Shown here one piece after another: positions 17,420 through 26,477 of a DNA stretch of 64,000 nt (positions are counted from its first letter, which is position 1; every line of letters starts with the position of its first letter). A program made the translations under genes and the position numbers. The stretch covers positions 682,882-746,881 of the forward strand of contig NZ_KV880638.1 in the NCBI RefSeq assembly GCF_001907695.1, read 5' to 3'. Source of the stretch: Thalassospira sp. TSL5-1 (GTDB taxonomy: Bacteria; Pseudomonadota; Alphaproteobacteria; Rhodospirillales; Thalassospiraceae). Under the pieces are notes generated by a model. The model searched no databases and was not told the DNA's origin. It worked only from the letters and a program-made list of their open reading frames with translations.

Positions 17420-17839
17420 ATGAACGCGCTAAGCGCCGTGCGACCTTATCCCAACCTGTCGGGTCTGGTTGCCTTTGCAGATGATAGCCCGAGTGCCAAA
17501 GCCGCCCTTGAAACGGTTTTGCGCCGTGCCGGTTACGCGGTTGCGGGATTTGATTGCGCCGATGACCTGATCGATTCCCTGGATGGCCTGGCGCCGCGCG
17601 CCATCATTCTGGATCTGGAAATGCCCGGCATGAGCGGCTTTGAAGCCTTTTGTGAAATACGCCGCCGGTTTCCGCGCTCCTGCGATGTACCGGTTCTGTT
17701 TTTCTCTGCCCATTTTGATGCCGATACCCGTGCCCAGGCCGAGGCCCTGGGGGCGGCCGATTTTATCAGCAAGGATTCCAGCCCGATGGTGGTGGTTGCA
17801 CAGCTTAATCGTGTTCTGGAAAATGTGATAAGTCACTAA
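17420..17839 (+). CDS. Single-domain response regulator (CheY-like receiver)
   Basis: The 139-aa product is a stand-alone receiver domain with the acidic pair in VAFADDSPS, the phospho-acceptor aspartate in IILDLEMPGMSG, the serine of VLFFSAH and the conserved lysine in ADFISKDSS. It would be phosphorylated by a partner kinase encoded elsewhere. The start at 17420 follows GGAGAG; the frame is open from 17303 but those residues do not look like receiver sequence. There is no output domain. It is divergent from the mutase operon and convergent with phhA. Confidence 0.88.
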   Translation: MNALSAVRPYPNLSGLVAFADDSPSAKAALETVLRRAGYAVAGFDCADDLIDSLDGLAPRAIILDLEMPGMSGFEAFCEIRRRFPRSCDVPVLFFSAHFDADTRAQAEALGAADFISKDSSPMVVVAQLNRVLENVISH

Positions 17840-17878
17840 CCGGTAGTCTGATGGTTTTTGTGCCGGTTCTACCTGGCA

Positions 17879-17917
17879 AAATAAAACCCGCCGGTCACAT
17901 TGCAGCAACCGGCGGGC
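17879..17917 (-). terminator. Terminator of phhA (minus strand)
   Basis: CCCGCCGGT (17887-17895) pairs with ACCGGCGGG (17908-17916). Read on the minus strand the hairpin is followed by TTTTATTTTG, an intrinsic terminator 27 bp after the phhA stop. Confidence 0.75.
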
Positions 17918-17943
17918 AAGCTCCCTTGTCCAGGCACCTGGTT

Positions 17944-18894
17944 TTAATTGGTGCCATCGAAGGCGTATCCTTCGTTACCGAAGTGATACACGCGGTCTGA
18001 TGCCAATACCCCGGAAGGTGGAATCACCGGCAGGGCGGCCAGCCGCGTATAGAGATCTCCAAAATCCTGCAAGGTGGCCTCGAAAAGCTGGTCATAGCTT
18101 TCAAGGACAAAGTAGGTTTTTTGAAAATCGTCGATCTTGTAATCTGTTCGCATCACACGTTCCAGTGCAAATCCGATGCGATTGGGTTTTGGATCGTTAA
18201 GGCAATATAAAGTCTCGCTTTTTGACGATAACATGCCCGCACCATAGGCGCGCAGACCGTCTTTCGTTTTGATCAGGCCAAATTCGACCATGTACCAGTA
18301 CAGCCGGGCAAGCTGCTTGAGCGCACCCTGGCGGATGGCTTCGGGTCCCTTTGCGCCATAGGCGGCCAGATAATCGGCAAAGACCGGATCAAACAGCATC
18401 GGCACATGGCCGAAAAAATCGTGGAAAATATCGGGTTCCACCAGATAGTCGATTTCTTCGGGTTTGCGCAGCCACACCGTGACGGGAAAACGCCGGTTGG
18501 CAAGATGGCCAAAAAAGTTATCGTCGGGCACCAGGCCGGGTACCGCGACCAGCCGCCAGCCGGTGGCGGCAAAAAGTTGTTCGCTGATTTTATCAAAGCG
18601 GGGAATCGCATTTGCCGCATCCATGCGCGCCAGATTGGCGATAAAATCATCGGCAGCCTTGCCGGGTAAAATCGCCCTTTGTCGCTGGTAAAGTTCGCGC
18701 CACAGGGCATGTTCGGCGTCGGTATATTTCTCCCAGTCCTGATCGACGGTGTAATCGTCATGTACCTGGCTGTAATCACCGCGCAAATTTGGGGCGGGCG
18801 GTTGATGTGCCGTTTGGTCGGTTGTGGAATCGACCTTGCTAAAGGAAGGATCCTCGCTGGGGGCGAATGGTTTTTCGGCCTGAAACTTGTTCAT
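17944..18894 (-). CDS. phhA: Phenylalanine 4-monooxygenase
   Basis: The 316-aa product is a bacterial aromatic amino acid hydroxylase that converts phenylalanine to tyrosine using pterin, oxygen and a non-haem iron. The iron facial triad is visible: His158 and His163 in IFHDFFGHVP and Glu204 in YWYMVEFGL. The pterin region (RRFPVTVWLR, near 135-143) and the C-terminal SSKSETLYCL segment also match. It is slightly longer than typical bacterial forms because of a 40-residue N-terminal tail. An Lrp/AsnC regulator is divergently transcribed with a shared control region, which suggests induction by phenylalanine or tyrosine. Confidence 0.95.
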   Translation of the reverse strand: MNKFQAEKPFAPSEDPSFSKVDSTTDQTAHQPPAPNLRGDYSQVHDDYTVDQDWEKYTDAEHALWRELYQRQRAILPGKAADDFIANLARMDAANAIPRFDKISEQLFAATGWRLVAVPGLVPDDNFFGHLANRRFPVTVWLRKPEEIDYLVEPDIFHDFFGHVPMLFDPVFADYLAAYGAKGPEAIRQGALKQLARLYWYMVEFGLIKTKDGLRAYGAGMLSSKSETLYCLNDPKPNRIGFALERVMRTDYKIDDFQKTYFVLESYDQLFEATLQDFGDLYTRLAALPVIPPSGVLASDRVYHFGNEGYAFDGTN

Positions 18895-19017
18895 GACGTC
18901 CTCACTGATCGTTTTTGCCCGGCATTCTGGGACCGGTTTTGCTGTTTTCAGGCTTTCAATTTTACATCAAATTCGGCGTCATTTCCCGGCGAAGTGGATG
19001 TGGTTTTGCGGGTTGTG

Positions 19018-19032
19018 TGTCATAATGTGACA
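19018..19032. promoter_or_regulatory. Dyad in the phhA-lrp intergenic region
   Basis: TGTCA-TAATG-TGACA is an interrupted palindrome ending 26 bp before the Lrp-type gene. Its placement between the regulator and phhA suggests an autoregulatory or shared operator. The arms are only 5 bp, so chance is possible. Confidence 0.4.
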
Positions 19033-19057
19033 TGATAATTGGAATATTGAGGTAAAA

Positions 19058-19531
19058 ATGACCGAAATAACATTGTCTGCCACCGATGTGAAAATCCTGA
19101 ATATTCTGCAAAAGGATGCCGGGATCAGCAATGTGGCACTGGCCGAGTTTGTGGGAATGTCGCCATCACCGTGCCTGCGCAGGGTCAAGCAGCTTGAGGC
19201 GGCAGGGTTGATTCGTAAAACGGTTGCGTTGCTGGACCGTAAAAAAATGGGATTGGGGGTGCTGGCAACGGTGCAGGTCCGCCTGCAACGCCATACCGAG
19301 GTCGGGACCGAGGATTTTGCCCGCGCCATGAATGACCTGCCGGAAGTTTTGTCCTGCTGGGCGATGACGGGGCGGCAGGATTTTTTATTAATGGCTTTGG
19401 CCCGCGATATTGAAAGTTTTGGCGATTTTGTAACGCACAAATTGCTGTCCATGCCCAATGTGCGCGATGTGCAGTCCAGCCTGGTATTGAAGGAATATAA
19501 AAACGAAACAGCGATACCCGTGGTTTCGTAA
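19058..19531 (+). CDS. Lrp/AsnC family transcriptional regulator
   Basis: The 157-aa product has the standard layout: an N-terminal winged helix-turn-helix (TDVKILNILQKDAGISNVALAEFVGMSPSPCLRRVKQLEAAGLI, residues about 8-50) and a C-terminal RAM effector domain (LPEVLSCWAMTGRQDFLLMALARDIESFGDFV, about 95-130). It is divergent from phhA with 163 bp between, the classical arrangement for a local regulator, so control of phhA by an aromatic amino acid is the likeliest role. Confidence 0.92.
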   Translation: MTEITLSATDVKILNILQKDAGISNVALAEFVGMSPSPCLRRVKQLEAAGLIRKTVALLDRKKMGLGVLATVQVRLQRHTEVGTEDFARAMNDLPEVLSCWAMTGRQDFLLMALARDIESFGDFVTHKLLSMPNVRDVQSSLVLKEYKNETAIPVVS

Positions 19532-19567
19532 TGATCCGAAATGCGTGGCGCTTCAAAGGCAGGTGAT

Positions 19568-19600
19568 GACCGGACAGATCGGCATGATTGCTGTCCGGTC
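19568..19600. terminator. 10-bp inverted repeat between convergent genes
   Basis: GACCGGACAG (19568-19577) pairs with CTGTCCGGTC (19591-19600) across a 13-nt loop, between the stops of the Lrp gene and the convergent secreted-protein gene. No uridine run follows, so it is a weak or factor-assisted terminator. Confidence 0.5.
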
Positions 19601-19616
19601 TAACATGGCAAATATG

Positions 19617-20459
19617 TTATTTTGTATCGGCTATTTTAAAGAACGCATCGCAGCATGTTCCAGCCGGATTGCAGTCATATGCCGGTGAATTGTCTGGTGC
19701 GAAATCCGCCTTTTTCCAAAGTTTGTAATGGGCGGGGGTATAATAGACGATTTTATTGACATAGTCATAGACGATGCGCCCATCGGCTTCGGCATACGCA
19801 TACTGGTTATCCTGGAAGATTTCATTTTGCGTAAATTCGACATACCCCGTGAGCGGAATGGTGTCCTTGCCTACCTTGGAAAACCGCGCGGCGTAATAGT
19901 TCCATCGCTGACTGTTGGACATGTTACCGGTATGATTAAGCGTATCCATGACCTCGGCTCTGTTTTTATCTTTCAGGACTTCTGTCATATGAAGCTGGTT
20001 CTGAAAGTTTGAGATATTGACAACAGGCAGATGATCCAGTGCATTGCCATGCGGGGAACGGGCCGCAACTTGCCAAAATCTGGCATCCATATTTAACGGG
20101 CCATCGATGTCTGCCGTTGGGTAGAAATGGCCAGCTTCTGTTTCGTCCAGGTCATAGGCCAGTAGCGATGTTGCCATTTGTTTTAGGCCATTGGTCAGTA
20201 CTGCGCGATCAATACCCACGGTGGGAATGACCAGGCCGGAATTTGTTCTGGTTGACGCGGCCTTAATGTTGGCAGGCAAGGCATTCCAATTATTGCACTG
20301 GTCAACCGGCCAGTTCTTGCCTTCTCCCGCTGGGGCACGGGCAGACCAGAGCTGTGAGATGGCGTCCTGGGGATTAAGCCATTTGTCCTCGGCATAGGCG
20401 GGCCCGGTAAAAGTCTGCACTATGATCATGATGCAAATGGCAAAAAGCATGCGTTTCAT
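19617..20459 (-). CDS. Secreted protein of unknown function
   Basis: The 280-aa product starts with a clear Sec signal peptide (MKRMLFAICIMIIVQTFTGPAYA, cleavage after residue 23) and is probably periplasmic or extracellular. ATG is preceded by AGGAAG. The mature protein has cysteines near the start (VDQCNNW) and a C-terminal cluster YDCNPAGTCC that should form disulphides. I do not recognise the family; the ending FAPDNSPAYDCNPAGTCCDAFF and the LNPQDAISQLWSARAP opening may define it. It stands alone between a regulator and the asparaginase gene. Confidence 0.78.
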   Translation of the reverse strand: MKRMLFAICIMIIVQTFTGPAYAEDKWLNPQDAISQLWSARAPAGEGKNWPVDQCNNWNALPANIKAASTRTNSGLVIPTVGIDRAVLTNGLKQMATSLLAYDLDETEAGHFYPTADIDGPLNMDARFWQVAARSPHGNALDHLPVVNISNFQNQLHMTEVLKDKNRAEVMDTLNHTGNMSNSQRWNYYAARFSKVGKDTIPLTGYVEFTQNEIFQDNQYAYAEADGRIVYDYVNKIVYYTPAHYKLWKKADFAPDNSPAYDCNPAGTCCDAFFKIADTK

Positions 20460-20695
20460 TTCTGCTTCCTGTTAAGGTTGATTAAATTCTAATTATATAT
20501 CTATTTTTGCGTGTTTTGATGACTGCGACATGGGCATCGTTCCCTTGTTGGCGTAAGGCGGGAATGAACACGGAAAAAGCTGCACTTTTGCTGCACTGTG
20601 GTTTGTAACGGTTCTTGCCTTTTGCCGGTCATTTCAGGCATAGGAGAGGGCAGATATGCTGTTTTTGCGTCCTCCCGATAAGTGCGGAGCTTTTT

Positions 20696-21700
20696 ATGTC
20701 GAATATTGCCAATCCCATTCTTGCCGAAGCGACCCGGGGCACGATGGTCGAAAGTTTTCATCGGGGCCGCTATGTGGTGATGAAGGCCGATGGCACGATG
20801 ATCGAGCAGGGCGGCGATATTGACGCGCTGATGTATCCGCGCTCTGCCATCAAGCCGCTATTGGCCATTCCGCTGCTCGAAAGCGGCGCTGCCGATGCCT
20901 TTGATCTGGAAGACCAGCATATTGCCCTGGCCTGTTCATCGCATAATGGCGAGGAACGCCATGCCCATACTGTGGCGGCATGGCTGGAAAAGCTGGGACT
21001 GTCGGTTGAAACGCTTGCATGTGCGCCGCATTATTCGCTGCGCCCGGCATCGGCCATTGAACAGGCGGTAGACCATGTGCAACTGACCAAGGCGCACAAT
21101 AACTGTTCGGGCAAGCATTCGGGCTTTTTGACGACGGCGGTGCATTTGGGTGAAGACCCGGAAGGTTATATTGAAGAAGCCCATCCGGTGCAGCAGCGCC
21201 TTATTCGCGTGCTTGAAGAAATGGGTGATTGCGATTTGTCCGATACCCCGCGCGGTATTGATGGCTGTGGTATCCCGGTTATTGGCATGCGCCTGCGCGA
21301 TCTGGGCCTGGCAATGGCCCGCATGGCGGATCCGTCAGGGCTGTCGGATACCCGGAAAAAGGCGATTGAACGCATTCGTAAGGGCTGTGCGGCGGATCCG
21401 TTTATGGTGGCGGGCACAGGCCGTTTTTGCACTAAGGTGATGGAAGTGTGTGGTGAAGATGCCCTGGTCAAGGTTGGGGCGGAAGGCGTTTATTGCGCAG
21501 CATTTCCCAAACAGGGGCTGGGCGTTGCCCTTAAGATCGATGATGGTGCCCAGCGCGGGGCCGAAGTTGCCATGGGGGCATTGTTGCGCCGTCATGGCGT
21601 GATTGACGATGCCCGGGCCGAAACCCTGAAGGATTGCCTGACCCCGGTTCTGACCAACTGGGCCGGTAAATATGCCGGTGATTTGCGCCCGGCTTTCTAA
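20696..21700 (+). CDS. L-asparaginase, Rhizobium etli (ReAV) type
   Basis: The 334-aa product belongs to the asparaginase_II family (as in Rhizobium etli AsnA), which hydrolyses asparagine to aspartate and ammonia and is unrelated to the E. coli enzymes. Motifs seen: YPRSAIKP (a SxxK pair, near 45-52), ACSSHNGE (near 78-85), KAHNNCSGKHSG (near 137-148) and GIDGCGIPV (near 184-192). In this family serine, lysine and zinc-binding cysteine residues lie in these motifs. The ATG at 20696 is used rather than an earlier in-frame codon because family similarity begins there. A strong terminator follows. Confidence 0.9.
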   Translation: MSNIANPILAEATRGTMVESFHRGRYVVMKADGTMIEQGGDIDALMYPRSAIKPLLAIPLLESGAADAFDLEDQHIALACSSHNGEERHAHTVAAWLEKLGLSVETLACAPHYSLRPASAIEQAVDHVQLTKAHNNCSGKHSGFLTTAVHLGEDPEGYIEEAHPVQQRLIRVLEEMGDCDLSDTPRGIDGCGIPVIGMRLRDLGLAMARMADPSGLSDTRKKAIERIRKGCAADPFMVAGTGRFCTKVMEVCGEDALVKVGAEGVYCAAFPKQGLGVALKIDDGAQRGAEVAMGALLRRHGVIDDARAETLKDCLTPVLTNWAGKYAGDLRPAF

Positions 21701-21731
21701 CATTTATTAAACCGTCGCAATGAAATGATTG

Positions 21732-21778
21732 AAAGGGCCTTTGAACGCGATCAGCAACATATCAAAGGCCCTTTTTTG
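21732..21778 (+). terminator. Terminator of the asparaginase gene
   Basis: AAAGGGCCTTTGA (21732-21744) pairs with TCAAAGGCCCTTT (21762-21774) and the stem runs into TTTTTT. The hairpin ends about 23 bp before the ynfA-like start. Confidence 0.85.
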
Positions 21779-21800
21779 TACATGATCGGAGAGAAGGCCG

Positions 21801-22118
21801 ATGTCGATATTGGTTTATATTTTGGCAGCCCTTGCCGAAATAGCCGGCTGTTTTGCCTTCTGGTCATGGTTGCGGGCGGGAAAATCGGCGATGTGGCTGT
21901 TGCCTGGCATTGTGTCGCTGGTGGTATTTGCCCTTTTGCTGACACGGGTGGACAGCGCCTTTGCCGGGCGGGCCTATGCGGTCTATGGCGGGGTTTACAT
22001 TGCCGCTTCATTAGGCTGGTTGTGGCTGATCGAAGGCATGCGTCCCGACCGGTGGGACCTGGCCGGGGCCAGCCTGTGCATTGCCGGGGCAATGATCATT
22101 TTGTTCGCCCCGCGTTAA
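21801..22118 (+). CDS. YnfA/UPF0060 family membrane protein
   Basis: The 105-aa product has four transmembrane helices (about residues 3-22, 30-48, 61-78 and 86-103) and the family signature [16 protein letters not shown] followed by [19 protein letters not shown], as in E. coli YnfA. The family is sometimes linked to small-multidrug-resistance-like efflux, but the function here is not known. A ribosome site GGAGAG lies 10 nt upstream. It is transcribed towards the histidine kinase gene. Confidence 0.93.
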   Translation: MSILVYILAALAEIAGCFAFWSWLRAGKSAMWLLPGIVSLVVFALLLTRVDSAFAGRAYAVYGGVYIAASLGWLWLIEGMRPDRWDLAGASLCIAGAMIILFAPR

Positions 22119-22160
22119 GATGCGCTTTGAATAATTTTACAGCGTTTTGGCATCGCATCC

Positions 22161-23594
22161 TTATTTCTTTTTATCAGCCGCAGGTGTTTTGGCGCCACTA
22201 CGGTCCTCGCCGGGGAGCAGAACATGGAAGGTGGTGCCTTTGCCCATTTGGGTTTCAAACCAGATCCGCCCGCCATGTTTAATTTGTACAATATCGTGGG
22301 TAATCGACAGGCCCTGACCCGTGCCCTTGCCGACCTCCTTGGTCGTGAAAAACGGGTTAAAGATTTTGGACCTGTTTTCCTTGGCAATGCCGGTGCCATT
22401 ATCGCTGATGCTAACCAGGATCTGATCATTAATCGCAGTGGTTTTAACGTGAATATGCCCTTCTTCAACGCTTCTGCCTGACATTTCAATCGCCTGGGCG
22501 GCATTGACAATCAGGTTCAGGAAAACCTGGTTAATTTCATTTACAAAACACGGAATATGCGGCAATTCCGGGTCAAGTTCCTCGGTCAGTTCGGCACTGT
22601 GTTTCCATTCGTTGCGCGAAATCACAATCACGTTGGACAGGACACGGTTGATGTCGGTGGCGGTTTTTTCGCTGCTGCCTGGGTGCGAAAATTCCTTCAT
22701 CGAGAGCACGATGCGCGCCACCTGGTTAATCCCATCTAGCGATTGCTGGGTGGCATGGGGAATTTCATCCAGCAGAAATTCAAGGTCGGCATCGCGCATC
22801 TGTTTGGAAAATTCGCGAAATGTGCCTTCAGGCAGGGCATCACGATGTTTCCACAGTGTATTAAGCGCCGATCCCAACAAGCGGGATAAAGACCCATAAC
22901 CATCATTGAGGAATTTCAGGTTATCGCGGATATATTGGCTGGGCGTGTTGATTTCATGTGCAATGCCACCGGCAAGATGGCCGATGGCTTCCAGTTTCAG
23001 GGCTTCGCGCAATTCGCCTTCCAGCTTTTTTTGCGATTCTTCGGCCTGTTTGCGCCGGGTAATATCGCGGAAAATGTAGAGAAAGCTGTTTTCCCCCATG
23101 AAATGGGCCGGGCTGACAATGATTTCCATCGGGAAGCTGTCGCCATCGCGGCGCTGGCCCATTGTTTCGGTATAGTCATAACGCAAAATACCGCTGCTGA
23201 TATTGATGCAGCGGTTCAGCAATTTGTGGCGCACGGTGTTTTTGCGGTCGATGAACATTTCATCGGCACCGGAATTGACCAGATGGTCATGTTCGGTTCG
23301 CAACAACACACAGGCCGATTTGTTGCAATCCTGAATGCGCCCCACGCCATCTACAATGAGAATGCCCTCCACCACACTATCAAGGATGGTTTGCAGGCGC
23401 TGGGCTGATTCGTGTTCGCGTTTTTTCTGCGCTTCGATCAGCAGTTCTACCCGTGCCGCAATGTCATCGGGCAGGCCCAGTTCGCGCACGGCTGCGATCA
23501 GGTCAAAATCGGCCTTGTCATTGGAGGACAAAAAATTTTTTGTTTCCGCAGGCGTCTCAAGGGCGGTTTCGGGGATGGCGGCAGAAGCAGTCAT
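22161..23594 (-). CDS. PAS-domain sensor histidine kinase
   Basis: The 477-aa product has a PAS domain (about residues 66-182, with a PAC end YIFRDITRRKQ), a phospho-acceptor helix with His213 in GGIAHEINTPSQY, and an HATPase domain with the N box (FLNLIVNAAQAI), G1 (DNGTGIA) and G2 (GKGTGQGLSI). No transmembrane helix or signal peptide is seen, so it is a cytoplasmic sensor. It is the last gene of a three-gene operon and lies 5 bp after the REC-HD gene, which suggests it works with these response regulators. Confidence 0.92.
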   Translation of the reverse strand: MTASAAIPETALETPAETKNFLSSNDKADFDLIAAVRELGLPDDIAARVELLIEAQKKREHESAQRLQTILDSVVEGILIVDGVGRIQDCNKSACVLLRTEHDHLVNSGADEMFIDRKNTVRHKLLNRCINISSGILRYDYTETMGQRRDGDSFPMEIIVSPAHFMGENSFLYIFRDITRRKQAEESQKKLEGELREALKLEAIGHLAGGIAHEINTPSQYIRDNLKFLNDGYGSLSRLLGSALNTLWKHRDALPEGTFREFSKQMRDADLEFLLDEIPHATQQSLDGINQVARIVLSMKEFSHPGSSEKTATDINRVLSNVIVISRNEWKHSAELTEELDPELPHIPCFVNEINQVFLNLIVNAAQAIEMSGRSVEEGHIHVKTTAINDQILVSISDNGTGIAKENRSKIFNPFFTTKEVGKGTGQGLSITHDIVQIKHGGRIWFETQMGKGTTFHVLLPGEDRSGAKTPAADKKK

Positions 23595-23599
23595 GTGTG

Positions 23600-24916
23600 T
23601 CAGCCCTTTGGTTCTTGCGCATGCGATGACGGTCCAACGGATGGAGCAGCCTGGCTGTGTGGTGTGGCGGTGGTGCTGCTGGTCGCAGCGGACCCGGCTT
23701 TGCCCGCCGGGGCGGGTTTGGGGCTGTCGGTGCTGCGTTTTAACCCGCTCCCTCCCCGGCGCACATCAATTGGTTCGTGGAATTTGTGAATCCGTTCAAA
23801 TATGCGCAGGCGTTGCAACTGGACCTCGGAAATGAAGTTTCCGTGGGTCAGCAAAATGCGGTTTTCGGTGGTTTCAAGGTCGGTCAGAAGATAATCCCCC
23901 ACCCGCAATTCCTTGATGGCGATGGTCAGTTCCTGGCCGTCGGGATAGATGGTTTCATCATAAACCGAATCAACAGTGGCAAGTTGCGACCGCAACCGGG
24001 ACAGCAAGTCCAGGTCATAGCGGTGTTTGTGATAAAGCAGTTCGTCAAAATCCTGCGTCACCAGGGTGTCGCTTTGTGTGCGTTCAGCAAGTGAATTCAG
24101 AATGCGCAAAACCCGTGCGCCAAGCGGAATGTCCATGCCTGCCGGGCCTTTGTCGGGAAAGCCGGTGCCATCAAAATTACGGTTCTGCATACCGACAATT
24201 TCCGCAACATTCTCGAGCCGGGGGATATTGGCAATCAGCCTGGCGGCGACTTCGGGGGTGCGTTTGACAATGTCACGTTCAAGTGGTTGCAGCGGTTTGT
24301 CGCCTGTCATGCGGCTGAGAAGGTCGGGCGGCAGAGAGACCATCCCGATTGGGCATAGCAGAGCAGCCAGCCCCAGTTCCCAGGGCTGAGGATATTCGAT
24401 GGCGGATGAAGCCTGGTCGCACCACCGTTTTACGCGCATGGAGCGGCCAAAAATGGTTGGGTTCAGCTGTGCGAGAACATCGGTCAGTACCTTGATGCTG
24501 CCGGCCAGTGATTGTTCGATCAGGTTGCGTTCCGCCGTGATCAACTGATACTGGCGCAGGGCGGCGCGAATGCCGCTTTCAAGCAGGGCATCGTCACAGG
24601 GTTTGTTGAAAAACCGGAAAATGCTGCCACGATTGATTGCTTCGATGGCCGTGCCCTGGTCGGCATTGCCGGTCAGCATGATGCCAACGGTTTCCGGGTG
24701 TTTTTTGGAAATGGTTTCGAGCAGTTCAACACCGGTCATGCCGGGCATGCGCATATCGGCAATACAGACGGCAAAGGGACCGTCTTCGGCCAGTGTTTTT
24801 AAGGCCTGTTCGCCGCCAACGGCGATGGACATATTGAACTTGCCGCGCATGGTGCGACGAACGCCACGCAGCAGGTTTTCATCGTCATCAACAAAAAGAA
24901 CCTTGTCCGTTTCCAT
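23600..24916 (-). CDS. Response regulator with HD-type output domain
   Basis: The 438-aa product has a receiver domain (Asp54 in IADMRMPGM; lysine in FFNKPC) and a C-terminal half resembling HD/HD-GYP phosphodiesterase domains: the DGTGFP stretch in NRNFDGTGFPDKGPAGMDIP is close to the GYP signature and ARVLRILNSLAE follows. However, the HD pair and HHExxxGxGYP motif are not complete, so it may have lost cyclic-di-GMP hydrolysis. A 60-residue Ser/Pro/Ala-rich tail ends the protein. Middle gene of the operon. Confidence 0.83.
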   Translation of the reverse strand: METDKVLFVDDDENLLRGVRRTMRGKFNMSIAVGGEQALKTLAEDGPFAVCIADMRMPGMTGVELLETISKKHPETVGIMLTGNADQGTAIEAINRGSIFRFFNKPCDDALLESGIRAALRQYQLITAERNLIEQSLAGSIKVLTDVLAQLNPTIFGRSMRVKRWCDQASSAIEYPQPWELGLAALLCPIGMVSLPPDLLSRMTGDKPLQPLERDIVKRTPEVAARLIANIPRLENVAEIVGMQNRNFDGTGFPDKGPAGMDIPLGARVLRILNSLAERTQSDTLVTQDFDELLYHKHRYDLDLLSRLRSQLATVDSVYDETIYPDGQELTIAIKELRVGDYLLTDLETTENRILLTHGNFISEVQLQRLRIFERIHKFHEPIDVRRGGSGLKRSTDSPKPAPAGKAGSAATSSTTATPHSQAAPSVGPSSHAQEPKG

Positions 24917-24943
24917 CGCACCCTCCTTTTCTGGCTTTTCTGG

Positions 24944-26164
24944 TCATTTGGTCAGGGCTTTGTATTGGTCGTTTACCGTGATGGCGATTTGCCGCCATGT
25001 TTCCAGTCTGTTGGTTTTGTCAATTTCGGCGAGATAGGCCATATCGATCTGCTCGGCGAAGGGTTTGGCCCGTTTTTCATTGTTGATGTCACGGCATAAA
25101 AGCTGGGCGACATAAATGGCGGCAAGGGGTGTCATGGTGCGTTCTGGCACCCGCGATGGGGTGTGATGGAAGGCAACAGACTGCACGACCGGCCCGGGAA
25201 AGCCCCATAACCCCAAAAGATATGCGCCGATTTCAGGGTGGGCCGCCCCGAACTGTTCGGTTTCGGCATCAATGATCGAGATGTTTTCGCTTTCCACCCG
25301 TGCCATAACGTCCTGCATCTCGTCGGGTTTGTTCATCATCAAAACCAGGCTGCCGATATGGCTTAACATTCCTGCGGATGGCACCATCAGTGTAATTTGT
25401 TTGTCCAGTCCTTCTGCCTCGGCAATCAGGGCGGCGGTAACGCCGATTTGCTGGCTGCGATGGCAAAGCCGTTTCAGGCGCGTGGTTACATGTGACGGCC
25501 CCGTGAAACTTTGAAACAGGCCAATAAACAGCGCCAGGGATTTCAGGGTATCCATGCCGATCATGCGAATGGCGTGGGAAACCGAACTGATTTTTTGTGT
25601 AATCGCGAAATAGGCCGAGTTGGTCAGTTTTAAGACTTCGGCTGTTAGCGCAATATCGGCCGAAACAATGGCGGTAATTTTGTCATTGCCGGCCATCGGG
25701 TCTTCCAGGGCTTCGACCAGCCGCATATAGGTGTCAGGCGGGGAGGCAATGGCATCAATACCCGACATCAAGGCGCGCAGGGCCGGCCTTTGCAACATGT
25801 CCTTCAGTTCAAGGGCGTGTTCTATTGTGCTGACCAGCAATTCTTCGTCACAGGGTTTGGCCAGATATTGGTGGGCCGGGCCGACGGTGCGCAAAATCGC
25901 CTCGTCTTCGGCAAAACCGGAAAGAATGATGCGCGTTGTGGCCGGATGGGAAATGCGGATTTTCTCCAGCAGGGCGGAGCCATCCATGCTGGGCATGCGC
26001 ATATCGCTTACCACGACATCCATATCGGTGCTGTCACATATTTCCAGTGCCATTTTGCCGCTGGTGGCAAAATGGGTTTTCCATGCCGGCCGCCGGGCGT
26101 GAAGCCGACGGCGTAATCCGTTCAGTATGTTTTCGTCATCATCGACGAACAGCACTCTATCCAT
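24944..26164 (-). CDS. Response regulator with HDOD output domain
   Basis: The 406-aa product joins a receiver domain (Asp54 in VVSDMRMPSM, lysine in YLAKPC) to an HDOD domain (about 150-330: ADIALTAEVLKLTNSAYF, SAIRMIGMDTLKSLAL and GMLSHIGSLVL). HDOD proteins are non-catalytic relatives of HD proteins that bind partners in motility, secretion and stress signalling. It is the promoter-proximal gene; 27 bp separate it from the next gene. The set REC-HDOD, REC-HD, PAS-kinase makes a compact signalling unit. Confidence 0.9.
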   Translation of the reverse strand: MDRVLFVDDDENILNGLRRRLHARRPAWKTHFATSGKMALEICDSTDMDVVVSDMRMPSMDGSALLEKIRISHPATTRIILSGFAEDEAILRTVGPAHQYLAKPCDEELLVSTIEHALELKDMLQRPALRALMSGIDAIASPPDTYMRLVEALEDPMAGNDKITAIVSADIALTAEVLKLTNSAYFAITQKISSVSHAIRMIGMDTLKSLALFIGLFQSFTGPSHVTTRLKRLCHRSQQIGVTAALIAEAEGLDKQITLMVPSAGMLSHIGSLVLMMNKPDEMQDVMARVESENISIIDAETEQFGAAHPEIGAYLLGLWGFPGPVVQSVAFHHTPSRVPERTMTPLAAIYVAQLLCRDINNEKRAKPFAEQIDMAYLAEIDKTNRLETWRQIAITVNDQYKALTK

Positions 26165-26477
26165 TTGTTGGCCCTGCCAAACACTGCATCCTGTCCTTGA
26201 GTATTTGGGGTTTCGCGGTACAGAAAAAAAGGAAGGGCAATGGAAATACTGACTTTGCCGTATATGTTAAATTTTCGCCTTATGGATGTTTTTTTGTTGT
26301 AGTTGTTAATTATTGGTTGAAATCACATCAAATGCAAGGAAAAGGCGGGGAGAAAGCCGATACAGCCAAGCCTGACATGGTACGACAAAGGCGCCCGAAG
26401 GCGCCTTTGAAACCGTTAGAAAACACGGGGAATTATCGAAAATCTTTGACAGTTGCCAAAAACGGCGATGCTGGAAA
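26165..26477. other. Intergenic region with argJ terminator
   Basis: The 313-bp gap holds the argJ terminator and, on the 26165 side, the promoter of the signalling operon. No gene was found in it. Confidence 0.5.
26387..26408 (-). terminator. Terminator of argJ
   Basis: AAAGGCGCC (26387-26395) and GGCGCCTTT (26400-26408) form a perfect stem. On the minus strand the loop is UUCG, an extra-stable tetraloop. The T-run is short, but its position 70 bp after argJ supports termination. Confidence 0.65.
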
